DNA of 64,000 bases. Source: Mesorhizobium koreense. Lineage in GTDB: Bacteria > Pseudomonadota > Alphaproteobacteria > Rhizobiales > Rhizobiaceae. The translations under genes were made by a program, and so were the position numbers. Under the pieces are notes generated by a model, which did no database searches, was not told the DNA's origin, and worked only from the letters and a program-made list of their open reading frames with translations. Shown here in pieces: positions 19,244 to 27,697 of the stretch. The DNA is taken from the NCBI RefSeq assembly GCF_031656215.1, contig NZ_CP134228.1:1116001-1180000 (forward strand), written 5' to 3'. Within the stretch, counting starts at the first letter, position 1; every line of letters begins with the position of its first letter.

Positions 19244-19815
19244 GCGTGGAGAACAGTACGACGAAAAGGCGGCGAAGCTGGCTCGCCATCCTGCCCCTTG
19301 TCGTCTTCGCGAGCCTCGCGGCGATCTTCTTCATCCAGCTCCGCTCCGGCGAAGACAGTTCGTTCGTTCCGTCCGTCCTGATCGGGCGCGAGGCGCCGGC
19401 CACGAACCTGCCACCGCTCGCCGGCAGCGATCTGCCGGGCCTCGCTTCCACCGATTTCAAGGGGCATGTCACGCTGGTCAATGTCTGGGCGTCGTGGTGC
19501 GCGCCTTGCCGCGAGGAGCAGCCGCTCCTGATGACGCTGAAGGGCGATCCGCGCTTCCGGCTCACGGGGCTGAATTACAAGGACAAGCCCGAAAATGCGC
19601 TGCGCTTCCTCGGCGAGATGGGCAATCCCTTCGCCGCCATCGGTGTCGACGAGAACGGCCGCACCGCGATCGACTGGGGCGTCTACGGCGTGCCGGAAAC
19701 GTATCTCGTCGGCAAGGACGGCCGCGTCCTTTATAAGCATGTCGGGCCGTTCACCGAACAATCGATCACCGGCGAACTGATGCCGGCGGTCGAGAAGGCG
19801 GCTGCGGGCTCGTAA
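19240..19815 (+). CDS. ccmG: Thiol:disulfide interchange protein CcmG/DsbE
   Basis: 191 residues from the GTG at 19240, which overlaps the ccmD stop; a second GTG at 19246 is equally placed. A basic N-terminus and one span (residues 14-33) anchor a periplasmic thioredoxin-like domain with WCAPC at residues 86-90 and the cis-proline region YGVPETYLV. CcmG reduces the CXXCH cysteines of apocytochrome c before haem ligation. It closes the small ccmCDG set. Confidence 0.93.
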   Translation: MSVENSTTKRRRSWLAILPLVVFASLAAIFFIQLRSGEDSSFVPSVLIGREAPATNLPPLAGSDLPGLASTDFKGHVTLVNVWASWCAPCREEQPLLMTLKGDPRFRLTGLNYKDKPENALRFLGEMGNPFAAIGVDENGRTAIDWGVYGVPETYLVGKDGRVLYKHVGPFTEQSITGELMPAVEKAAAGS

Positions 19816-19869
19816 GCTTCAATTCCAACTTCCATGATCTGAAAAAACGACCCTTCTCGTCCATCCCGG

Positions 19870-20934
19870 ATGCCAATCATGAACGACCAGATCGCGGCGC
19901 ATTTCGAGGCGCAGGCAAAAGCGTGTGACGCGCTCGGCTCGCCCTTTACTGCACGGATATGCCGGGCTGCGATTTCTGTCCTCGATGCAGGAACGGAGAC
20001 GGGAAGGCGTGTCCTCGGCTGGCCGGGAGATCCCGGTGCGGACGCCTTGTCGCTCAGGCTCGTCGGCGGCCTGCACGCGCTGGTCCTTTCAGGCACCGAT
20101 GAGGAACTGGCTACCGTCTATCCGCCGAACGAGGCGGACGACGCCAAGCTTCGGGACACGCTCGCCGATGCAATCCGGAGGCGCGACGCCAACCTCGTCA
20201 GGTCCCTGGCTTCGCCGCCGCAGACCAACGAGATCGCCCGCTCGGGCATGCTGCTGCCCGGTTTCCTTTTCATCGCCCGCAAGTACCGTATGCCGCTCGC
20301 GATCCACGAAATCGGATCGAGCGCCGGGCTCAACCTCAATTTCGACCGGTTTCACTATCGCTATGGTTCGCTGGAATGGGGCGACGCCGGCTCGCCGGTG
20401 CAACTGGCGCCCGAAGTTAGAGGTAATCCGCCACCGCTCGAAGGCAGGCTTTCCATCGTAAGCCGCGAAGGCTGCGACATCGCCCCAGTCGATCTGGCCG
20501 ATCCGGTGAAGCGCCTCGGCCTCAGATCTTATATCTGGGCGGGCCAAACCGGGCGGCTGGAGCGGCTCGATGCGGCGATCCGCGTCGCGATGCAATTTCC
20601 CGTCCACGTCGTTGCAGCCGATGCCGCGATGTTCGTAAACAAAAGCCTGGCCGGACGTGTGTCCGACCAGGCATTTGTGCTGTTTCACTCGATCATGTGG
20701 CAGTACATGCCGGGGGCGACGAAGTCTGCAATCGAGAAATCCATGAGCGAAGCCGGCGCGGAGGCGACCGAAAGTTCACCGGCCGCCTGGCTCCGCATGG
20801 AGCCATTGGCTCCCAAGGCCCGGCATGCGACCCTCTCGCTGACAAGCTGGCCCGGTGGAGAAACCAGGCATCTTGCCGATTGCGACTATCACGGCCGCTG
20901 GATCGAATGGGTTGCCGGCCCTGCTCAGCCGTAA
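19870..20934 (+). CDS. DUF2332 family protein
   Basis: 354 residues (an ATG three codons in, at 19879, is also possible). The central EIGSSAGLNLNFDRFHYRYG, with the TNE-x-x-RSG-x-LLPGF segment before it, identifies the DUF2332 family. The SAGLNL motif resembles a nucleotide or SAM-binding turn, but no activity is established that I know of. It is transcribed with the ccm genes or alone; a 54-base gap separates it from ccmG. Its last 10 bases overlap the end of the convergent DUF1127 gene. Confidence 0.8.
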   Translation: MPIMNDQIAAHFEAQAKACDALGSPFTARICRAAISVLDAGTETGRRVLGWPGDPGADALSLRLVGGLHALVLSGTDEELATVYPPNEADDAKLRDTLADAIRRRDANLVRSLASPPQTNEIARSGMLLPGFLFIARKYRMPLAIHEIGSSAGLNLNFDRFHYRYGSLEWGDAGSPVQLAPEVRGNPPPLEGRLSIVSREGCDIAPVDLADPVKRLGLRSYIWAGQTGRLERLDAAIRVAMQFPVHVVAADAAMFVNKSLAGRVSDQAFVLFHSIMWQYMPGATKSAIEKSMSEAGAEATESSPAAWLRMEPLAPKARHATLSLTSWPGGETRHLADCDYHGRWIEWVAGPAQP

Positions 20935-21092
20935 ATCTGTTTGCGGACGTGACGCAGCATCTCAGTACGGTTGCCGTTCATGTCGGCGAGGTCCCGGTCC
21001 GAGAGGGAAAGGATTTCCGAGACAAGCTCGTTATAGCGCCTGTGCTTGGCGATCCGGTCCTTGGTGCGGGAGATCATATCGTTGAAGATCAT
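20925..21092 (-). CDS. DUF1127 small basic protein
   Basis: 55 residues from the ATG at 21092, with GGAGACC upstream. It reads MIFNDMISRTKDRIAKHRRY and then a helix with LSDRDLADMNGNRTEM, the typical DUF1127 core in which a Y-x-EL-x-x-LSDRDL-x-D-G-x-x-R pattern is conserved. Such proteins of alphaproteobacteria are often abundant and under stress or sRNA control; some affect RNA turnover or phosphate and stress responses. Its leader holds a GGCGCCG/CGGCGCC hairpin (21111-21130) and further upstream a perfect 10-base palindrome (21175-21205). The gene ends inside the DUF2332 coding region. Confidence 0.85.
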   Translation of the reverse strand: MIFNDMISRTKDRIAKHRRYNELVSEILSLSDRDLADMNGNRTEMLRHVRKQIYG

Positions 21093-21174
21093 CGGAGGTC
21101 TCCTGTTCGCGGCGCCGCCTTGACGGCGCCCTGGTTTTCCTCCCTGGGTTCTCCATAAAGATGGCTTGATTGTT

Positions 21175-21205
21175 CTGCATTGCAACATTTTATGCTGCAA
21201 TGCAG
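21175..21205. promoter_or_regulatory. Perfect palindrome upstream of DUF1127 gene
   Basis: CTGCATTGCA and TGCAATGCAG, 10 of 10 bases complementary, spaced by 11 bases. It sits 83 bases before the DUF1127 start and 52 bases after the yciB stop, on the strand side that would be the DUF1127 promoter. It could be an operator or the end of yciB mRNA; there is no T-run on either strand, which favours an operator. Confidence 0.45.
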
Positions 21206-21256
21206 TATTGATCCCGGCGCATGGCTCAACACAAGGAAACGGCGAGAACGTCGGGT

Positions 21257-21928
21257 CTATTCCTCGGGTTTCTCCTCCGGCGAGTGCCGCGCGATCAGCG
21301 GCATCTGCGTCAGCATGAAGAGGAAAGTGAGGGCGGTGAAGCCGAAGAGCTTGAAGCCGGCCCAATATTTGTCGGCGAGGTCCGGTGGATAGATGTGGCC
21401 AAGCGTGCGCCAGACGATCTCGTTCAGTACAGCGCAGCCGAGGAAGAACAGGCCCCAGCGGAAGGTGAGCTTGCGCCAGCCTTCCTCGTCGAGCTGGAAG
21501 GCCTGGTCGAAGACATAGCCCAGAAGCGCCTTGCCGAAGGCGAGCCCGCCGAGAAGCAAGCCGCCGAACAGCGCATAGACCAGCGTCGGCTTCATCTTGA
21601 TGAAGGTGTCGTCGTGGAGCCAGAGCGTGAGCCCGCCGAAGAACAATACGACGACGCCCGACACCAGCGGCATAAGCGCCAGCGTCCGCGTCAATATCCA
21701 AGAGACGGCAAGTGCGGCCACGCTCGTCACCATGAAGAGCGCTGTAGCGATGAAGATCGGCTTGCCGATTTCACCCAGCACCGGAAACAGCGTCGTCAGC
21801 CAATCGCCCTTATAGGTGACGAGGAAGAAGACGATGAGCGGCCCCATTTCGAGGGCGAATTTCAGGCCGGGATTGATCTTCTTCTGCCGCGGGTCGCCGG
21901 GTGCGCGTTCGATGATGGGTTCAGCCAT
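21257..21928 (-). CDS. yciB: Septation protein A (YciB/IspZ family)
   Basis: 223 residues. Five to six membrane spans and the family sequence [35 protein letters not shown] and the C-terminal W-x-LTFRWG...NEIVWR are clear. YciB is an inner-membrane protein implicated in envelope integrity and intracellular septation. It lies downstream of ftsY on the same strand (114 bases), matching the usual dapF-mtaB-ftsY-yciB order. Confidence 0.92.
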   Translation of the reverse strand: MAEPIIERAPGDPRQKKINPGLKFALEMGPLIVFFLVTYKGDWLTTLFPVLGEIGKPIFIATALFMVTSVAALAVSWILTRTLALMPLVSGVVVLFFGGLTLWLHDDTFIKMKPTLVYALFGGLLLGGLAFGKALLGYVFDQAFQLDEEGWRKLTFRWGLFFLGCAVLNEIVWRTLGHIYPPDLADKYWAGFKLFGFTALTFLFMLTQMPLIARHSPEEKPEE

Positions 21929-22042
21929 GAAATGCCGTTCCTGAGGGTTTTGCCAGAGATTTTTGAACGAACGTCGTTCTGCCCGTAGCCGAGGATTGTG
22001 GCGAAGGCCAGCACAAAGGCCTATCCGCCGTGGTTTCGCCGG

Positions 22043-23794
22043 TCACGCTACGCCGGCAATTGCTTGCGCGAATTCCTTTGCCGAGAACGGCTCCAGATCG
22101 TCCACCTGCTCGCCGACGCCGATGAAATAGACCGGCAGCTTGTGCTTGGCGGCGATGGCGACGAGGATACCGCCACGTGCCGTACCGTCGAGCTTGGTCA
22201 ACACCAGCCCGTTGACGCCGGCGATGTTGCGGAAAATCTCGACCTGATTGAGCGCGTTCTGCCCGGTCGTGGCGTCCACTGTCTGCAATACGGTGTGGGG
22301 TGCTTCCGGATCGAGCTTGCCCAGCACGCGCACGATCTTTTCCAGCTCCGCCATCAACTCGGCCCTGTTCTGCAACCGGCCGGCCGTGTCGATGATGAGC
22401 ACGTCACTGCCGGCTTCCTTCGCTTTTTCGAAGGCGTCATAGGCGAGGCCGGCGGCATCGGCGCCGAGCTTGGAGGCGATCACCGGCGAATGCGTGCGCT
22501 CACCCCAGATCTTGAGTTGCTCGATCGCAGCGGCGCGGAACGTGTCGCCAGCTGCCAGCATGACCGAAAGGCCGCCTGCGGTAAGCTTGGCGGCGAGCTT
22601 GCCTATAGTCGTCGTCTTGCCGGTACCGTTGACGCCGACGACGAGGATGACATGCGGCTTGTGCGACAGGTCGAGTTCCAGCGGCAGCGCGACCGGCGCC
22701 AGCACCTTTTCCATTTCGGTCGCCATGACGCCGCGTACTTCCGCATCGGAGATATCACGGCCATAGCGGCCCGAGGCCAGCGCGTCGGTGACGCGGATCG
22801 CCGTCTCGACGCCGAGATCGGCGCGGATCAGCACGTCCTCGAGGTCCTGCAGCGTATCCTCGTCCAGTTTCCGCTTGGTGAAGATACCGGCGATGTTGCC
22901 GGTAAGCTCGCGCGAGGAGCGCGACAGGCCGGCCCGCATGCGCTGGAACCAGGACTGGCGCGGCGCAGGAGCGGGCTCCGGAGTCTTCTCGGGCTCCAGC
23001 TTCCGCTCGACGGCCTTGGCGACGGATACTTTGCCTTCCGGTTTGCGTGGTGAAGCCGGTGCAGCAGAGGGAGGTGTCTCGGCCGCGCCCGGTGTTTCCA
23101 GCGGCGGCTCCGGCACAGCCGGAACGTCGTCGGGCTCGGGTTGCGGCGTCTCCGGTGTTGGCTCCGGCGGGACCTCGGGCGCAGGCTCTGGCTCAGGAGG
23201 GGCCGCCTGCGGTGCTGGTTCGGGCTTCTTTGGGCCAGGCTCCGATGGCGCTTCGGGTGCCGATTCCAGTGCAGACGGAACCTCGGGTGTCGTAAGCGGC
23301 TCCGGCGTAGGCTTTGGCTCTTCGCGGATCGGCTCGGCCGATACTACTGGCGGAGGCAGCGGTTCCTGTTCCGGTTCAGCGGGAACTTCCGGTACCGGAG
23401 CAGCCTCCGGCCGCGGCTTCGGCTCGCCCGGCGTCTCTTGCCGCGCGGGTTCCAGCTCTTCTGCTACAGGCTCCGAGAGCACTTCTGGCGCTGGCCCCGG
23501 CTCGGGTTCGGACGGAGTTTCAGGCGTAGGAACCGGTTGCGATTCCGCTATCGGATATGCCTCGGGTGCTCGCTCTGGCGCAGGTTGCTCGGGAGGCGGC
23601 ACCGGTTGCGGCGCAGGTTCCGGCTCGGCGACAGTGTCGCGGGCGACTGGGGGTTCCGGCTTCTCGGGCGCCTTGCCCTTGAAACCTTCCAGCGCATCGA
23701 GATTGAGCGGCGGAAGCGTCTCGTCTTCCGCCGGGCGTTCCTCGACCTGCTTCTTGCCGAAGGAAAAGACCTTCTTGATGAATCCGAATGCCAT
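22043..23794 (-). CDS. ftsY: Signal recognition particle receptor FtsY with long Pro/Glu-rich N domain
   Basis: 583 residues. Residues 281-583 form the SRP NG GTPase: the N helix bundle, Walker A GVNGTGKT at 387-394, then DTFRAAAIEQL, DTAGR and TKLDGTARGG. Residues 1-20 are a basic amphipathic membrane-targeting start (FGFIKKVFSFGKK). Between them, residues 40-280 are almost pure Pro, Glu and Ala in EPEP/PAPE units. FtsY docks ribosome-SRP complexes at the membrane. The core length is normal; the acidic linker is unusually long and repetitive. Start fixed by MAFGFIKK and a 12-base gap after mtaB. Confidence 0.95.
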   Translation of the reverse strand: MAFGFIKKVFSFGKKQVEERPAEDETLPPLNLDALEGFKGKAPEKPEPPVARDTVAEPEPAPQPVPPPEQPAPERAPEAYPIAESQPVPTPETPSEPEPGPAPEVLSEPVAEELEPARQETPGEPKPRPEAAPVPEVPAEPEQEPLPPPVVSAEPIREEPKPTPEPLTTPEVPSALESAPEAPSEPGPKKPEPAPQAAPPEPEPAPEVPPEPTPETPQPEPDDVPAVPEPPLETPGAAETPPSAAPASPRKPEGKVSVAKAVERKLEPEKTPEPAPAPRQSWFQRMRAGLSRSSRELTGNIAGIFTKRKLDEDTLQDLEDVLIRADLGVETAIRVTDALASGRYGRDISDAEVRGVMATEMEKVLAPVALPLELDLSHKPHVILVVGVNGTGKTTTIGKLAAKLTAGGLSVMLAAGDTFRAAAIEQLKIWGERTHSPVIASKLGADAAGLAYDAFEKAKEAGSDVLIIDTAGRLQNRAELMAELEKIVRVLGKLDPEAPHTVLQTVDATTGQNALNQVEIFRNIAGVNGLVLTKLDGTARGGILVAIAAKHKLPVYFIGVGEQVDDLEPFSAKEFAQAIAGVA

Positions 23795-23806
23795 ATCGCC
23801 TTCCGC

Positions 23807-25090
23807 TCAGGCGGCCTCGGCCGCGGGCACACGGGCGATCAGCCGCGCGCCGTCATGGCCAGCAATGATGGCATCGACGATTTCGCCTGGCACGCCGGCA
23901 TCGATGGCGGCCACCGTGAAACCTTCAGTGCGGCCGATGCCGTCATGCTCGACCAGGATCGATTGCCGACTGCCGATCAGCCGGTCGAGATGCGCGCGGT
24001 AGGCGCGCTCGCCCGCCTCGCGCAGCCGCGCCGCGCGCTCTTTCACGACCGCACGCGCCACCTGCGGCATGCGGGCGGCCGGCGTTCCCTCGCGCGGCGA
24101 GAATGGGAAGACATGAAGATGCGTCAACCCGCATTCCTCGACGATCGCCAGCGAGTTCTCGAACATCGCTTCCGTCTCGGTCGGGAAGCCGGCGATCATG
24201 TCGGCGCCGAAGACGATATCGGGACGCAGCCGCCCTATTTCGGCGCAGAAACGGATGGAATCGGCGCGCAGATGGCGGCGCTTCATGCGCTTCAAAATCA
24301 TGTCGTCGCCGGCCTGCAGCGACAGATGCAAATGCGGCATCAGCCGCTTCTCAGCGGCGATTGCCTCGACCAGTTCCTCGTCGGCTTCAATGGAGTCAAT
24401 AGAGGAAAGGCGCAGCCGGCGAACCTCCGACACTTGCCGCAGGATCGTGCGTACCAGCCGGCCAAGGCGCGGCTTGCCGGGCAGATCGGCGCCGTAGCTC
24501 GTCATGTCAACGCCAGTCAACACGATCTCGGCATAGCCGTTGCCGGCGAGGCGCTTCACCTGCTCGACGACGGCGCCCATCGGCACGGAGCGGGAATTGC
24601 CGCGGCCGTAAGGGATGATGCAGAAGGTGCAGCGGTGGTCGCAGCCGTTCTGCACCTGCACGAAGGCGCGGGCGCGGCCCTCTATGGCGTCCACCATATG
24701 CGAGGCGGTTTCCCTTACGCTCATGATGTCGTTGACGCGGACCTTCTCGGTATCGTTGACGCCGAAATCCGGCAGAGCGCGGTAATTGTGCGCGGCAAGC
24801 TTTTCCTCGTTGCCGAGTACCAGATCGACCTCGCCCATGGCGGCGAAGGCGGCGGGGGCGGTCTGCGCGGCGCAGCCCGTCACGATGATGCGCGCATCCG
24901 GCCGTTCGCGCCGCGCCTTGCGGATCGCCTGCTTGGCCTGCCGCACGGCCTCCGAGGTCACCGCGCAGGTGTTGAAGACCACCGCGCCGCCGTCAAGCTC
25001 GCCAAGGCCGGCCTTGCCCGCCTCGCGCCGCATGACTTCCGATTCATAGGTGTTCATGCGGCAGCCGAAGGTGACGATTTCGAGAGCCAT
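23807..25090 (-). CDS. mtaB: tRNA t6A37 methylthiotransferase MtaB
   Basis: 427 residues from ATG 25090. N-terminal UPF0004 cysteines at 10, 42 and 73, radical-SAM cluster CDHRCTFC at 150-157 and a C-terminal TRAM-like segment. MtaB uses two [4Fe-4S] clusters to convert t6A to ms2t6A at position 37 of ANN-decoding tRNAs. The CRMN and NTCAVT motifs distinguish the MtaB/YqeV group from MiaB. It is between dapF and ftsY in the usual order. A palindromic repeat (25115-25253) separates it from dapF. Confidence 0.93.
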   Translation of the reverse strand: MALEIVTFGCRMNTYESEVMRREAGKAGLGELDGGAVVFNTCAVTSEAVRQAKQAIRKARRERPDARIIVTGCAAQTAPAAFAAMGEVDLVLGNEEKLAAHNYRALPDFGVNDTEKVRVNDIMSVRETASHMVDAIEGRARAFVQVQNGCDHRCTFCIIPYGRGNSRSVPMGAVVEQVKRLAGNGYAEIVLTGVDMTSYGADLPGKPRLGRLVRTILRQVSEVRRLRLSSIDSIEADEELVEAIAAEKRLMPHLHLSLQAGDDMILKRMKRRHLRADSIRFCAEIGRLRPDIVFGADMIAGFPTETEAMFENSLAIVEECGLTHLHVFPFSPREGTPAARMPQVARAVVKERAARLREAGERAYRAHLDRLIGSRQSILVEHDGIGRTEGFTVAAIDAGVPGEIVDAIIAGHDGARLIARVPAAEAA

Positions 25091-25114
25091 CAAACTGACT
25101 CCCCGGCCGTCTTA

Positions 25115-25253
25115 CCCCCACCCCTAACCCCTCCCCACAAGGGGGAGGGGGACTTTCTGGCAGCCCCACATTGCACCAAGTATCGATAGTAGTGGCTGCA
25201 AGCACGATGAAGGCGTCTCCCTCCCCCTTGTGGGGAGGGATTAAGGGTGGGGG
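25115..25253. repeat. Inverted repeat element between dapF and mtaB
   Basis: Two 38-base arms at 25115-25152 and 25216-25253 are complementary at 35 of 38 positions. Each arm is rich in C or G runs around a CCCCACAAGGGGG-type core that is itself nearly palindromic. The spacer is 63 bases. It has no coding frame of note. It looks like one copy of a dispersed rhizobial intergenic element; copy number elsewhere cannot be judged here. Confidence 0.8.
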
Positions 25254-25277
25254 TACGTTCGACTACAAAGCAACCCA

Positions 25278-26159
25278 TCAAGCCGCGCCCTGCTCGTTGC
25301 GCATCCACTGGCCGGTGGCCGGATCGAGCGTGCCGGAAAACTCCCACTCCGCCGGGCCGGTCATGATCACATGATCGTCCTCGCGCCATTCGATCAGGAG
25401 CGGGCCGCCGGGTACGGTCACCGTCACAGTACGTTCCGTGCGCCGCGTCCGTGCGCCGCAGACGGCGGCGGCGCAGGCGGCCGAGCCGCACGCACGCGTC
25501 AGGCCGGCGCCGCGTTCCCATGTGCGGATGGTCATGGCGTCGGGCGCCGTCACTCGCGCTATCGAGATATTGGCACGTTCGGGGAAGATCGGATGATTCT
25601 CGAGCAGCGGGCCGAAGCGGTCGAGCGCGTACGACCAGACATCGTTCTCGACCCAGAAGATCGCATGCGGGTTGCCCATCGAAACGACTGAGGGCGAATG
25701 CAGGACGGGCTGGTCGATCGGCCCGACCTGAAGCTCTATCATGCGCGTGTCGCGGAACTCTTCGGCAAGCGGGATTTCCTGCCAGCCGAAACGGGGCTTG
25801 CCCATGTCGACGGAAATCAGCCCGTCCGCATGTTCATGCGCGTCGAGGATCCCGGCGACCGTCTCGAAGAGGAAATTCTTGCGGCCGGTCTCGGCGGCGA
25901 GCGCCTGTACGACGCAGCGCATGCCGTTGCCGCAGGCCTGCGCCGGGCTGCCGTCCGAATTGATGATCGAGACGTAATTGTCCGTACCGTCGGTGCGCGC
26001 GTCGTGGATCGCCATGATCTGGTCGAACTTCATGGCCGGATCGGCGTTGAGCGCAATCGCCGCCGCCGGCGCGATGCGGTCGGCGCGGCCGCGCATGTCG
26101 GCGACGATGATCTCGTTGCCGAGCCCGTTCATCCTGGCGAATTCGACGCGCTTTTCCAT
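25278..26159 (-). CDS. dapF: Diaminopimelate epimerase
   Basis: 293 residues. Both catalytic cysteines are present: Cys76 in ACGNGMRC and Cys224 in ACGSAACAA, and the N-terminus [15 protein letters not shown] is typical. DapF converts LL- to meso-diaminopimelate for lysine and peptidoglycan synthesis in the cytoplasm. ATG at 26159. It leads the dapF-mtaB-ftsY-yciB set on the minus strand; the repeat at 25115-25253 lies between it and mtaB. Confidence 0.96.
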   Translation of the reverse strand: MEKRVEFARMNGLGNEIIVADMRGRADRIAPAAAIALNADPAMKFDQIMAIHDARTDGTDNYVSIINSDGSPAQACGNGMRCVVQALAAETGRKNFLFETVAGILDAHEHADGLISVDMGKPRFGWQEIPLAEEFRDTRMIELQVGPIDQPVLHSPSVVSMGNPHAIFWVENDVWSYALDRFGPLLENHPIFPERANISIARVTAPDAMTIRTWERGAGLTRACGSAACAAAVCGARTRRTERTVTVTVPGGPLLIEWREDDHVIMTGPAEWEFSGTLDPATGQWMRNEQGAA

Positions 26160-26231
26160 GCCGCACTGCAGCCCTATCCGCTTTCGGGGCCTATATGGCG
26201 GAAAAGGCCGGGGATTACCAGTATCGAGCCG

Positions 26232-26966
26232 TCAGAGGCCAAGATAGGCGCGGCGCACTTCGGGGTCGTCGATCAGATCCTTGGCGGCGCCCTCGTGGAC
26301 GATGCGGCCGGTCTCCATGACATAGCCGCGGTCGGCGCCGGAAAGCGCCAGATGCACGTCCTGCTCGACCAGAAGAACGGTCACGCCCTCGTCGCGGATT
26401 TTCGCCAGCACCTGCATCAACTGCTCGACCACTACCGGGGCGAGGCCGAGGCTCATCTCATCGATCATCAGGAGGATAGGCCGCGCCATCAGCGCGCGGG
26501 CCATGGCGCACATCTGCTGCTCGCCGCCGGACATGGAGCCGGCAAGCTGCCGCCTCCGCTCGCCGAGGCGCGGGAAGAGGCCGTACATCCGCCCGAGGTC
26601 CTCGGCGACGCCCCCCTTGTCGGCGCGGCGATAGGCGCCCATCAGGAGATTGTCCTCGACCGTCATGCGGTCGAAAAGCTGGCGCCCTTCCGGCACCTGC
26701 ACGAGGCCGGAGCCGAACGCCTCGTCCGGCGTCATCGGCACGAGGTCGCGGCCCTTGAACTCGATGCGGCCCGTCGCGGCGATGACGCGCGACAGGGCGC
26801 GCAGCATGGTGGTCTTGCCGGCGCCGTTGGAGCCGACCATGGCGACGATCTCCGCCGGGCGCACCTCCAGCGAGACCTCGTGCAGCACCGGCATGCCGCC
26901 ATAGCCCGCGCCGAGGCCGGAAACCTTGAGCAACGCGCCGTCGGCGCTTTTCCCTGACGCGCTCAT
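26232..26966 (-). CDS. livF: Branched-chain amino acid-type ABC transporter ATPase LivF
   Basis: 244 residues. Walker A (GSNGAGKTT), a signature variant MSGGEQQM, Walker B (LLMIDEMSLGLAP) and the LivF hallmark QVPEGRQLFDRMTVEDNL are present. Pairs with LivG to energise import. Its ATG overlaps the livG stop (ATGA). Last gene of the liv operon, convergent toward none; dapF lies downstream on the same strand after 72 bases. Confidence 0.9.
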   Translation of the reverse strand: MSASGKSADGALLKVSGLGAGYGGMPVLHEVSLEVRPAEIVAMVGSNGAGKTTMLRALSRVIAATGRIEFKGRDLVPMTPDEAFGSGLVQVPEGRQLFDRMTVEDNLLMGAYRRADKGGVAEDLGRMYGLFPRLGERRRQLAGSMSGGEQQMCAMARALMARPILLMIDEMSLGLAPVVVEQLMQVLAKIRDEGVTVLLVEQDVHLALSGADRGYVMETGRIVHEGAAKDLIDDPEVRRAYLGL

Positions 26967-27697
26967 GCCCGCCTCTTGCCCAGATATGCCTCGACCACCG
27001 TCTTGTCGGAGAGGACCGCATCGGGCTCGCCGTCGGCGATCTTCTCGCCGTGATGGATCACCAGCAACCGGTCGGAGAGGCTCTTGATGGCCTTGATGAC
27101 GTGTTCGATGACGAGAATGGTGATGCCGGAATCGCGTACTTTGCGGATGACGTCGATCACCTCGTCGATCTCGACATGGTTCAGTCCGGCCATAACCTCG
27201 TCGCAGAGCAGAAGTTTCGGCTCCATGGCCAGCGCCTTGGCGAGTTCGAGCCGCTTGCGGCCCGGGCCGCCAAGCTCGTCGGCGCGCTGGTCGGCGAAGC
27301 GGCCGAGCCCAACGAAATCAAGGTGGCGCCGTGCCTTTTCGCGTGCTTCCTTGAGGTCGGCTGTGCCTTCGCCCTTGCCGAAAAGGGCGCCGACGGCGAC
27401 GTTGTCGAGCACCGACAGGCCGGGGAAGGGCCGCATGATCTGGAAGGTGCGGCCGATGCCGAGCCGGGCGCGGCGGAAGGCCGGCAGCGATCTGATGGAA
27501 TGGCCCCCGAACATGATGTCGCCCGAACTCGGCGCAAGCGTGCCGCTGATGAGGCTCACCAGCGTGGTCTTGCCGGCACCGTTCGGGCCGATGACGCCGA
27601 GGATCTCGCCCTCGTTCAGCGTGAAGCTGACATCGTTGACGGCGATCAAGCCGGCGAAGCGCCGCGTGACGTGATCGATTTCCAGGATGGCGCTCAT
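26963..27697 (-). CDS. livG: Branched-chain amino acid-type ABC transporter ATPase LivG
   Basis: 244 residues. Walker A GPNGAGKTT, the LivG-typical RLGIGRTFQIMRPFPGLSVLDN, a signature segment in which LGGPGRKRLELAKAL replaces LSGGQQR, Walker B LLLCDEVMAGLNH. LivG proteins commonly have YGQQRRLEIARAL here, so the GPGRKRLEL form is a mild variant. Start overlaps the livM stop, and the livF start overlaps its stop, so all are coupled. Confidence 0.9.
   Translation of the reverse strand: MSAILEIDHVTRRFAGLIAVNDVSFTLNEGEILGVIGPNGAGKTTLVSLISGTLAPSSGDIMFGGHSIRSLPAFRRARLGIGRTFQIMRPFPGLSVLDNVAVGALFGKGEGTADLKEAREKARRHLDFVGLGRFADQRADELGGPGRKRLELAKALAMEPKLLLCDEVMAGLNHVEIDEVIDVIRKVRDSGITILVIEHVIKAIKSLSDRLLVIHHGEKIADGEPDAVLSDKTVVEAYLGKRRA

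Noticed and set aside
25115-25253. CRISPR-like repeat
   Set aside because: There are only two inverted arms and one spacer; no direct-repeat array.
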